Notes under the pieces: generated by a model
The model's database searches: none
The model's input: only the letters and a program-made list of their open reading frames with translations
Told to the model about the DNA's origin: nothing
Program-made: the position numbers and the translations under genes
Source: an uncultured Sphingobacteriaceae bacterium
GTDB taxonomy: Bacteria; Bacteroidota; Bacteroidia; Sphingobacteriales; Sphingobacteriaceae
NCBI GenBank assembly: GCA_946887045.1
Contig: CAMPKC010000068.1
Location: 1-23,432 of the forward strand
Length of the DNA: 23,432 nt
Direction: 5' to 3'
Shown: in pieces, positions 6,357 through 12,832 of the stretch
Layout: every line of letters begins with the position of its first letter
Position numbering within the stretch: position 1 is the stretch's first letter

Positions 6357-7511
6357 TTATTTTACGAGTCTTCCTTTCCAGACATATTTTCCGGAATTTC
6401 CCGCGACCCCAATATAAATTATATAAATGGGATGTATGCAGGTTAATACGGGCAAAAAGATTAGCAATGGGCTTCTTTTAACAAACTCTGTAACAGGGAA
6501 GAGAAAAAATAGCTCAGCCAAAAACTTCATTATCAGAACCATTGCAAGAACACCCCAATAACTTGCATCAAAGAAACCTAACAAAACATTTAAGACAATA
6601 AGCAAATTAAAAAGCCAGATGCTTACCCCCAGTACCACAATTTTTTTGTCTTTATATCGGGTACTTTTTGATGCCCAGCGCTTTCTCTGCCTTATAAACT
6701 CCGTAAGATTGGGCTTGGCATGTGTATAAACCAAGGCATCGTACGACTTACAAAAACCAATATCATCGGGATATTTCGAAGCTACTTTGTGTAGAAATAA
6801 CTCATCATCGCCAGATGCAAGATCATCAATACCCTGAAAACCTTTCAACTCATGGAAAACATCTTTCCTATAAGCCAGGTTTGCACCATTGCATGTTGAG
6901 GGCTTCTTGTTCCCAATTGTAGCAGCACCTAAACCTATAAGATATAAGAACTCGAGGGTTTGTAATTGCTCAAAAAAGTTCTTTTCCTCAAAAAACACCA
7001 CCGGAGACGAGATAAGCTTAAAGTGATTCTCCTCATAATATGATACTATAGTACTTAACCATTTGCTTTGCATACTGCAATCCGCATCGGTAGTTACTAT
7101 CAATTCGCCCTGGGCCAGTTTTATAGCTTCCGAAATTGCCTTTTTCTTATATGAGTTTAAAGCCTGATCTTCATTAAGTCTGATAAGTTTTACTCCCGAA
7201 GCCGAATAACCAGATATAATATCTGCCGTCCGGTCAGTTGAATGATCATCGATTACGATTAGCTCAACTAACTCTTTAGGATAATCCTGCCTGAGGATGT
7301 CTTCGATAGTTGAAGCGATCTTATCTTCTTCATTCCTTGCCGCGATCAGAATACTTACCGAGGTTGGAGGCGAGGGATTAAGCCTTTTAAGTGAAGAAAG
7401 TCGTGCCCAGCCGTACCTGAAAAAGACGACGGCAAAAACATAAAAAATCGTTAATAATATTGTGAGTAAGCTAATTACGGTTAGTGCCAAAGAAATTAAG
7501 TTTAAAAACAA
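6357..7511 (-). CDS. Membrane-anchored family 2 glycosyltransferase
   Basis: A 384-residue processive-type GT2 enzyme. One N-terminal membrane segment (about 5-32) is followed by a GT-A domain with SVSILIAARNEE (51-62), DDHSTD (88-93), the metal-binding DAD (142-144), CNGANLAYRKDVF (207-219), GDDELF (234-239) and the QRKRW motif (275-279); two to three C-terminal membrane segments follow (about 293-370). It probably transfers sugars to a lipid or growing glycan at the inner face of the cytoplasmic membrane; donor and acceptor cannot be deduced. There is no in-frame ATG before codon 147, so translation must begin at a non-ATG codon. TTG at 7511 is used here, TTG at 7490 is possible, and either start lies inside the flippase gene (41 or 20 bases of overlap). 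This indicates translational coupling. Confidence 0.88.
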   Translation of the reverse strand: MFLNLISLALTVISLLTILLTIFYVFAVVFFRYGWARLSSLKRLNPSPPTSVSILIAARNEEDKIASTIEDILRQDYPKELVELIVIDDHSTDRTADIISGYSASGVKLIRLNEDQALNSYKKKAISEAIKLAQGELIVTTDADCSMQSKWLSTIVSYYEENHFKLISSPVVFFEEKNFFEQLQTLEFLYLIGLGAATIGNKKPSTCNGANLAYRKDVFHELKGFQGIDDLASGDDELFLHKVASKYPDDIGFCKSYDALVYTHAKPNLTEFIRQRKRWASKSTRYKDKKIVVLGVSIWLFNLLIVLNVLLGFFDASYWGVLAMVLIMKFLAELFFLFPVTEFVKRSPLLIFLPVLTCIHPIYIIYIGVAGNSGKYVWKGRLVK

Positions 7512-8445
7512 ACGGAGCGCCTAAAATAGCAGGAATAATCAGATTTATCAACCATATAGAAGCTGTTGCCGCCATAATCGCAACCTCATTTGTTGTGATA
7601 AAACTAAAAAAGTAGGTTGCTGTCAGTGTTCTTACTCCTACATCCAGCAAATCCAAAGAGGGTAAAGCCGATTGAATAAAGAACAGAATGAAAATCATCA
7701 TCACCATTTGAAACAATGGAATAGAAGGGATTAACATGCTTATAATTAAACAGTATTGGGACGTAAATACAGCAAACCGAAATAGACTGTATCCAAAAAC
7801 TACGATTAATTCTGAATATTTATACCTGGATAAAATCTTAAAAAACTTCTGAAAAGGCTTTAAAAACTTAATGGCATTAAGAATAGCCAATAAAAAGCTA
7901 ATATTGAAGTAAAGCAATAGAAAAAAGAGGCAATAGCATACAACCAGGATCATCACGCCATAATACAACCAAAAATCCACCCCGACATACCTCCCGATAA
8001 ACCATAAAATAGCTATTGAGCCAAGTATATTGGTAACCACCATTTGACCAACCGCACCTATTCCCATCGCAACTACACCTAGTACGCGCCTTCTGGGCGA
8101 CAAAAAAAATATCCTGCCTCCATACTCTCCGATTCTGTTCGGCGTAAAAACCGCAAGAGTTAAACCGCAAAAAACAGACTCTATTGCTTTAAAAATACTT
8201 ATTCTTTGTATTGGCTTTACTAAAAACTTCCATTTTAGCGCTTCCAAAAACCAGTTTAACAGCATAAGCACAAACACTATTATTAGTATGCTGTATACCT
8301 TCTCAGTTGAAAGATTGGAAATCAGACGCTCAAAGCTCGATAGGTTTTTGTTGTTGTTTAGCTTTTGGAAGATAAAGACAGCGGCCAGTACCAGGATACT
8401 TATCTTGATAACTGTGTTGATTGTCTTTTTCCGGTCGCTTGTCAT
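7471..8445 (-). CDS. Flippase-like (LPG synthase TM domain / UPF0104) integral membrane protein
   Basis: A polytopic membrane protein of 324 residues with about eight hydrophobic segments. It matches the lysylphosphatidylglycerol synthase transmembrane family (flippase-like domain), recognisable from the N-terminal TM followed by a connecting loop, FTPNRIGEYGGR (about 100-111) and the RRRVLGVVAMGIGAVGQM stretch. The catalytic domain of MprF is absent, so it is not an aminoacyl-PG synthase; lipid or glycolipid translocation is a family-level guess. The start chosen is ATG at 8445 (MTSDRKK). An in-frame ATG at 8484 would add 13 residues but crowd the ruvC promoter region. Its 3' end overlaps the glycosyltransferase, suggesting a shared glycolipid pathway. 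Confidence 0.82.
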   Translation of the reverse strand: MTSDRKKTINTVIKISILVLAAVFIFQKLNNNKNLSSFERLISNLSTEKVYSILIIVFVLMLLNWFLEALKWKFLVKPIQRISIFKAIESVFCGLTLAVFTPNRIGEYGGRIFFLSPRRRVLGVVAMGIGAVGQMVVTNILGSIAILWFIGRYVGVDFWLYYGVMILVVCYCLFFLLLYFNISFLLAILNAIKFLKPFQKFFKILSRYKYSELIVVFGYSLFRFAVFTSQYCLIISMLIPSIPLFQMVMMIFILFFIQSALPSLDLLDVGVRTLTATYFFSFITTNEVAIMAATASIWLINLIIPAILGAPFVFKLNFFGTNRN

Positions 8446-8513
8446 TAATGGATTTTGCTGCAAGTTTACAAAAAACCTATGCATCTATTCAGATCCGTTT
8501 GCGTTCAGTTTAG

Positions 8514-8521
8514 TATTTTTG
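8514..8521 (+). promoter_or_regulatory. Candidate -7 promoter element of ruvC
   Basis: TATTTTTG matches TAnnTTTG and ends only five bases before the ruvC ATG at 8527. If used, the transcript would begin at or just before the start codon, giving a leaderless or nearly leaderless mRNA. A TTTG at 8498-8501 is only 12 bases away, too close for a normal -33 element. Confidence 0.4.
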
Positions 8522-8526
8522 TTTGG

Positions 8527-9120
8527 ATGCAGACCGAAACCTCAAAAGAGCGAATTATATTAGGAATAGATCCCGGAACATCAATAATGGGTTACGGACT
8601 TGTGAAAGAAGTTAAGAAAAAGGTCGAAATGCTCAGTCTCGGCATTGTCAAGCTCGATCACTTAGACGATCATCCTTTAAAACTACAACGGATTTTCGAA
8701 AAAACTGTGGCTCTGATCGACGAATACCACCCCGACTGTCTGGCTATTGAAGCTCCTTTTTATGGAAAAAACATTCAGGTTATGCTTAAACTTGGCAGGG
8801 CACAGGGAGTTGCCATGGCGGCCGCTCTTTCCAGAAATATCCCGATCTTCGAATACGCACCCAGAAAAATCAAGCAGTCCATAACCGGGAATGGAAATGC
8901 GACAAAAGAACAAGTATCTGCGATGCTGCAAACGCTTCTGAAATTTACCGAAACGCCGCAATTTCTTGATGCTACCGATGGACTTGCCGTTGCTGTATGT
9001 CACTCGTTCCAGAGAGTAGGACCCGGCGTCCAAAGCAAAAGTTATTCGGGCTGGAGCGCTTTTGTTAAAGACAATGAAAAAAGATTAGCACCCCTGAGCG
9101 TTTTAAAAGAAAAAAAGTAG
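8527..9120 (+). CDS. ruvC: Crossover junction endodeoxyribonuclease RuvC
   Basis: RuvC resolves Holliday junctions with RuvAB during recombination and repair. The RNase H-like fold has all four catalytic acids: D15 in GIDPGT, E75 in AIEAPF, and D148 and D151 in LDATDGLAVAVCH. The ATG at 8527 (MQTETSKER) gives 197 residues, close to the usual 170-190. The open frame extends upstream to a TTG at 8455, but those 24 residues are not part of the family and would overlap the putative promoter. It is divergent from the flippase gene and ends 20 bases from the convergent HIT gene. The ruvA and ruvB genes are not here. Confidence 0.96.
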   Translation: MQTETSKERIILGIDPGTSIMGYGLVKEVKKKVEMLSLGIVKLDHLDDHPLKLQRIFEKTVALIDEYHPDCLAIEAPFYGKNIQVMLKLGRAQGVAMAAALSRNIPIFEYAPRKIKQSITGNGNATKEQVSAMLQTLLKFTETPQFLDATDGLAVAVCHSFQRVGPGVQSKSYSGWSAFVKDNEKRLAPLSVLKEKK

Positions 9121-9140
9121 GTGGAAATCCGTTTGGCTCT

Positions 9141-9533
9141 TTAAATTTCTGCAGAAATAGCTTGAGCGATTTGTTTAAACTCGTCTTCGGTTAATTTTAG
9201 TTTTTGCCTCGAAAAATTTAAATCCTGCATACTGTTCATCGGAACCAGGTGAATATGTGCATGAGGCACTTCAAGTCCCATTACGGCCACGCCAACGCGC
9301 TGACAGGGAATGGCCTTTTTAATACCCAGGGCAACTTTTTTTGCAAAAGCCTGCAAGCCCAGGTATACATCATCTTCAAGATCAAAAATATAATCGACCT
9401 CGGTTTTTGGAATAACTAATACATGACCCTTTACTAAGGGATTTACATCTAAAAAGGCTAAGAACTCTTCGTTCTCAGCCACTTTATATGCTGGTATTGC
9501 ACCAGAAACAATTTTTGAAAATATTGAAGCCAT
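9141..9533 (-). CDS. HIT-family nucleotide hydrolase
   Basis: A 130-residue histidine-triad protein (Hint/HinT-like branch), expected to hydrolyse nucleotide phosphoramidates such as AMP-lysine adducts. The catalytic HAHIHL motif is at residues 91-96, preceded by GVAVMGLEVP. The N-terminus SIFSKIVSGAIPAYKVAE and KGHVLVIPK (35-43) are typical. The ATG overlaps the greA stop by one base (TAATG), so it is translated from the greA mRNA. The partner substrate in this organism is unknown. Confidence 0.95.
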   Translation of the reverse strand: MASIFSKIVSGAIPAYKVAENEEFLAFLDVNPLVKGHVLVIPKTEVDYIFDLEDDVYLGLQAFAKKVALGIKKAIPCQRVGVAVMGLEVPHAHIHLVPMNSMQDLNFSRQKLKLTEDEFKQIAQAISAEI

Positions 9534-10006
9534 TATCTGGAAATTTCAAGTATCTCAAATTCCATTTTACCCGCCGGAACCGCAATTTCCACCGTATCAC
9601 CAACCGATTTTCCTAATAAACCCTTAGCAATCGGGGATTTAACGGAAATCTTCCCTGATTTCAGATCCGCTTCAGTTTCTGAAACAAGCTGATAGGTCAT
9701 TGCCGCACCGTTTTTGATATTCTTTATTTTAACAATTGACAAAGCCAGCACTTTCGACGTATCAAGTTTTGATTCATCGATTAACCGGGCATTAGCAAGC
9801 GACTCGCCAAGCTTGGCAATTTTTGCTTCGTGCATCCCTTGAGCTTCTTTTGCTGCATCATATTCTGCGTTCTCAGAAAGATCTCCTTTATCCCGCGCTT
9901 CGGCTATTGCTTTAGCTATTTGAGACCTGCCTTCGGTTTTTAAAAAATGCAACTCCTCTTTAAGTTTCTCTATTCCTTCTTTAGTATAATATGTTACCTC
10001 TGTCAT
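9533..10006 (-). CDS. greA: Transcription elongation factor GreA
   Basis: GreA enters the secondary channel of RNA polymerase and stimulates cleavage of backtracked transcripts. At 157 residues it has the standard length. It has an N-terminal antiparallel coiled coil (about 1-75), with the acidic tip DKGDLSENAEY containing D42 and E45 that position the catalytic magnesium, and a C-terminal FKBP-like domain ending EFEILEISR. It is followed by the HIT gene with a one-base overlap. A strong minus-strand terminator from the upstream kinase gene lies 25-70 bases before the ATG. I could not find an exact -7 promoter element between the terminator and the start. Confidence 0.97.
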   Translation of the reverse strand: MTEVTYYTKEGIEKLKEELHFLKTEGRSQIAKAIAEARDKGDLSENAEYDAAKEAQGMHEAKIAKLGESLANARLIDESKLDTSKVLALSIVKIKNIKNGAAMTYQLVSETEADLKSGKISVKSPIAKGLLGKSVGDTVEIAVPAGKMEFEILEISR

Positions 10007-10030
10007 GACTCACTAGTAGGTTTAAACTGT

Positions 10031-10075
10031 ATAAAAAACAAACAAGACCACACCAGTATTCGTGGTATAGTCTTG
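10031..10075 (-). terminator. Intrinsic terminator of the receiver-kinase operon
   Basis: On the minus strand a 13-bp stem (10075-10063 with 10055-10043; two G-U wobbles, otherwise perfect) closes a 7-base loop and is followed by a T-rich run, TTTGTTTTTT, at 10042-10033. Read on the plus strand the two wobbles become C-A mismatches and there is no T tract, so the element points along the minus strand. It ends transcription from the kinase gene about 110 bases upstream and shields greA. A smaller 6-bp hairpin abuts it at 10076-10093. Confidence 0.85.
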
Positions 10076-10093
10076 CTTCGTATTAACACGAAG
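10076..10093. repeat. Small perfect hairpin CTTCGT / ACGAAG
   Basis: A 6-bp inverted repeat (10076-10081 and 10088-10093) with a 6-base spacer sits directly next to the terminator. It may pair in the kinase transcript just before the terminator hairpin forms. No function is assigned. Confidence 0.5.
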
Positions 10094-10187
10094 ATATATT
10101 TAGCAAATTATAAAAGCAAATTTTGTTTAAAAGCTCTTATTGAAAACAACGATCCGGCTGATTATTTATTTGTTAACAGTAGCCGAA

Positions 10188-11036
10188 TTAAATCGTTTTG
10201 TTTATAATGTATTGGGTTAGAGCATTTATAGGACTGGCAATTACTTTTCCAAGCTTGATTTTGTACTTCTTACAAACTTCTGTTAAAATATCCTGGAAGA
10301 AGTATGATATAGAACCAACAAAATGACAGGGATAAGCCTGGTAATTTGACTGACGAAGAATATGAATCCTGGCAAATTCCTCGAAGCCCTGAAACAAGAT
10401 GGATTGAATCAACGCATTATCCCGATGCTTATACATGAACCTTGAGAAAGAAGCGAGATAAATGTTTGGCGATGGTTTTTGATAAACATTTGCAATAATA
10501 CTTTCTTTATCGATTTCGTATATAGCCTCAAATGCTTTTTTCAGATCAGCGGGCATCAAACCATATAAATACGCGGTGATTATCTTTTTTCCAAAATAAG
10601 TTCCCGATCCTTCATCTCCCAGAACAAAACCTATCCCGTGCTTTCCATAATGAGCTTGTTCGCCATCAAAGAACGCGATATTCGAGCCCGTGCCCAGCAC
10701 GCAAGTAAAGCCTTTCTTGGTTCCGCAAGTGGCATATACGGCACCTAAAACGTCATCTTCAACATTTATGAAAGCTTTTGAAAATACTTTTGAAAGTCCG
10801 TTGGATACTATTTCTCTTTTATCCGGACTGGAACAGCCGGCGCCAAAGAAATGAACTTCTCTTATTTTAGAATTATATTTTTGAACTTCATCGTAACCGG
10901 AAAGAAGCTTGCAGATTTCTTTTTCGTTAACAAAAAAAGGATTAAGACCTTTAGTGCTAAATTCTACACGCTCATTCTCACTTACTGTTATTGTCCAATC
11001 TGCTTTTGAAGAACCGCTATCGGCTACCAGAATCAT
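10188..11036 (-). CDS. BadF/BadG/BcrA/BcrD-type ATPase, N-acetylglucosamine kinase-like
   Basis: A 282-residue ASKHA-fold kinase. The phosphate-1 motif DSGSSKADW (6-14), the phosphate-2 region LGTGSN (114-119), GFVLGDEGSG (136-145) and the adenosine-side motif HFVGSISYFF (about 242-251) are all seen. The family contains N-acetylglucosamine/muramic-acid-type sugar kinases as well as activators of 2-hydroxyacyl-CoA dehydratase. The cysteine ligands of the activator iron-sulphur cluster are not apparent, and no dehydratase is nearby, which favours a cytoplasmic amino-sugar kinase in cell-wall recycling. It starts two bases after the stop of the receiver gene, and its mRNA ends at the terminator at 10031-10075. 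Confidence 0.85.
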   Translation of the reverse strand: MILVADSGSSKADWTITVSENERVEFSTKGLNPFFVNEKEICKLLSGYDEVQKYNSKIREVHFFGAGCSSPDKREIVSNGLSKVFSKAFINVEDDVLGAVYATCGTKKGFTCVLGTGSNIAFFDGEQAHYGKHGIGFVLGDEGSGTYFGKKIITAYLYGLMPADLKKAFEAIYEIDKESIIANVYQKPSPNIYLASFSRFMYKHRDNALIQSILFQGFEEFARIHILRQSNYQAYPCHFVGSISYFFQDILTEVCKKYKIKLGKVIASPINALTQYIINKTI

Positions 11037-11038
11037 TT

Positions 11039-11431
11039 TTACCCAATCTCATTCAATATTTGTTCAGTAAGAGGCTTACTGATAAACTTTGAAACCAGAT
11101 CATTTTCTGCAATTTGCTTCATATCATCCGGGTCAAGAGACGAAGATAACATATAAATTTTTAAGTGAGAACTTTCTAACTCAGTAATATCAGTGAGGCT
11201 AGCAAGAAATTCAAACCCGTCCATCTCGGGCATCCTGATATCAAGAAAAATCACATCAGGCACAGTACCTTCAGCTGCACATTGCTGTAAATAAGCAATG
11301 GCTTTTACCGGCGAATCAATGACAGTGATATCAGCAGCAAAATTATTAGCCTGTATCATTTTCCTGTTGATAAGATTATCAACATAACTATCATCCACAA
11401 GTAATACTGATCTGTATCTAAAATCTTCCAT
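11039..11431 (-). CDS. Single-domain (CheY-like) response regulator
   Basis: A 130-residue stand-alone receiver domain. D13 and D14 (LLVDDSY) bind magnesium, the phosphoacceptor is D64 in FLDIRMPEMDG, the switch Ser is within MLSSS (94-98), and the conserved Lys is K119 in ISKP. No output domain follows, so signalling would be by protein contact. The next gene on the same strand, the sugar-kinase-like gene, begins two bases after its stop; no histidine kinase is nearby. There are 84 bases between its start and the TolC-family gene upstream on the same strand. Confidence 0.94.
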   Translation of the reverse strand: MEDFRYRSVLLVDDSYVDNLINRKMIQANNFAADITVIDSPVKAIAYLQQCAAEGTVPDVIFLDIRMPEMDGFEFLASLTDITELESSHLKIYMLSSSLDPDDMKQIAENDLVSKFISKPLTEQILNEIG

Positions 11432-11515
11432 ATAAGGCGTAAACCGCAGCTTGGATGTTATCTTCTTACGTATTGAAAGTTAAAAAGTTTTATAAACTTA
11501 ATATAAATTTTAATA

Positions 11516-12823
11516 TCACAACTTTATTGAACCGGAAATTTCTTTTAAAGATACTTCCGCTAATTTCGCCTGGTACCTGGAATTATTTAAACGAACGGTG
11601 GCGTTCAGGTAATTAAGTTGCGCATCCCTGATTTCTACCTGGGTAATTGTGCCCAAACGATATCGGGTGAGAGTGATATCCAGGTTCTGGCTCGCAATTT
11701 TTTGATTGCTCTCCTCAAGTTTAACTAAACTCAGGCTGGTCAGGTAGGTTTGATAGGCACTTGCCAACTGCGCGTTTATACTCTGATTAATCCGCTGATA
11801 ATCTAGATCTGCACTTCGAATCAACACTTCAGAATTTTTTTCATTTCTGCGCTGCAGGAAGCCGTTAAAAATATTTATAGATGCATTCAGACCATAGTTA
11901 AATCCCCTGCCGGAAGTTTGTGTGGCAAACCCCAAAGCTGATTCAGACCGGTTAAAGTTATAGCCGCTGTTTAATCCGATAACCGGATAACGATTAGCTT
12001 TTACCTGCTTTAAATCAAGTTCGGCAATTCTTTTGCTGATTAAAGCTGCCCGCAAAGCTGGGTTCTGCTGCATGGCATGCGAAAGGAGCTCAGCAAATAC
12101 AAGTCTCTCCTCAATTTCAAAACTGTCGGCCACTCGAAACTCTACATTAACATCTCTGCCCATTATTTCATTTAAGGCGATCTGCGATGTTCTGTGCATT
12201 ACCTGCTGCTGTAAATAATTAGTTGTATCGGTATTATAATCTACCTGAGCATTCAATACCTCTAAACGCGCTGCCTTACCCACTTCAAAGCGTGTTTGAG
12301 CAGTTTTTACACGTAAACGTGATATGGAAACGGCTGTATCAAACGCTTTAAGCTGTTGTTGCTGCTGAACAAGATTATAATATCGCTCCATCACCTCGCC
12401 TAAAGTCGAAAGAACATTAAGTTGCAGGTTGGCATCGCCCAATCGCTGCAATTCTTTCAACTGATCGTATCTGGCAAACATCCTGAATCCATCAAAAACT
12501 GTCCAGTTTAATCCTACCCCATAATTCAGGGTATTTCCGCGGGCGTTATTCCTTTCTGTAACCACACCCGTCTCGCGGGTTTGTGTGCTGTTTTGAATGG
12601 TATTATTATTATTGAACGTCCCTGAAACAGAGGGGAGCATACCTGCATTAGCCAGATTTACATTCCGATCAGCGATGTCAACATCATTTTTTGAAATAAG
12701 GATATTGTAATTTTTTTCTAAAGTGATTCTTACTGCTTCTTCAAGGGTTAACAGTTCCTGAGCAGAACTTGAACAGGCATAAATCCCACAAAAAAATAGC
12801 AACATTATTTTCTTTAACTTCAT
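11516..12823 (-). CDS. TolC-family outer membrane efflux protein
   Basis: A 435-residue outer membrane channel subunit of a tripartite efflux pump. A signal peptide (about 1-22, ending SSSAQ) precedes TLEEAVRITLEKNYNI, the standard start of the first helical repeat. The two halves show the duplicated TolC pattern, with long alpha-helical stretches (about 130-230 and 330-430) and barrel strands between (YGVGLNWTVFDGF; YGLNASINIFNGF). It is the last gene of the efflux operon, 9 bases after the RND permease. A weak AT-rich hairpin at 11485-11499 lies downstream and may slow transcription before the receiver gene. Confidence 0.93.
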   Translation of the reverse strand: MKLKKIMLLFFCGIYACSSSAQELLTLEEAVRITLEKNYNILISKNDVDIADRNVNLANAGMLPSVSGTFNNNNTIQNSTQTRETGVVTERNNARGNTLNYGVGLNWTVFDGFRMFARYDQLKELQRLGDANLQLNVLSTLGEVMERYYNLVQQQQQLKAFDTAVSISRLRVKTAQTRFEVGKAARLEVLNAQVDYNTDTTNYLQQQVMHRTSQIALNEIMGRDVNVEFRVADSFEIEERLVFAELLSHAMQQNPALRAALISKRIAELDLKQVKANRYPVIGLNSGYNFNRSESALGFATQTSGRGFNYGLNASINIFNGFLQRRNEKNSEVLIRSADLDYQRINQSINAQLASAYQTYLTSLSLVKLEESNQKIASQNLDITLTRYRLGTITQVEIRDAQLNYLNATVRLNNSRYQAKLAEVSLKEISGSIKL

Positions 12824-12832
12824 ACTTATTTC

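Noticed and set aside
7501..7511. TTTAAAC slippery heptamer in the flippase-glycosyltransferase overlap, suggesting programmed frameshifting
   Set aside because: The heptamer is out of phase for a -1 slip in the flippase frame, and reaching the glycosyltransferase frame would need +1; re-initiation is simpler.
8455..8526. Longer RuvC start at TTG 8455
   Set aside because: The extra 24 residues do not match the family, and the region holds the likely promoter.
10031..10093. Riboswitch or attenuator controlling greA
   Set aside because: The hairpin with its T run is fully explained as the end of the kinase operon; no aptamer-like structure was recognised.
11485..11499. Hairpin AAGTTT / AAACTT after the TolC gene as a terminator
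   Set aside because: Only one G-C pair in a 6-bp stem; too weak to call with confidence.
12755..12823. Lipoprotein signal in the TolC protein (Cys17 in the leader)
   Set aside because: IYAC is a poor lipobox, and a normal cleavage after SSSAQ is more likely.
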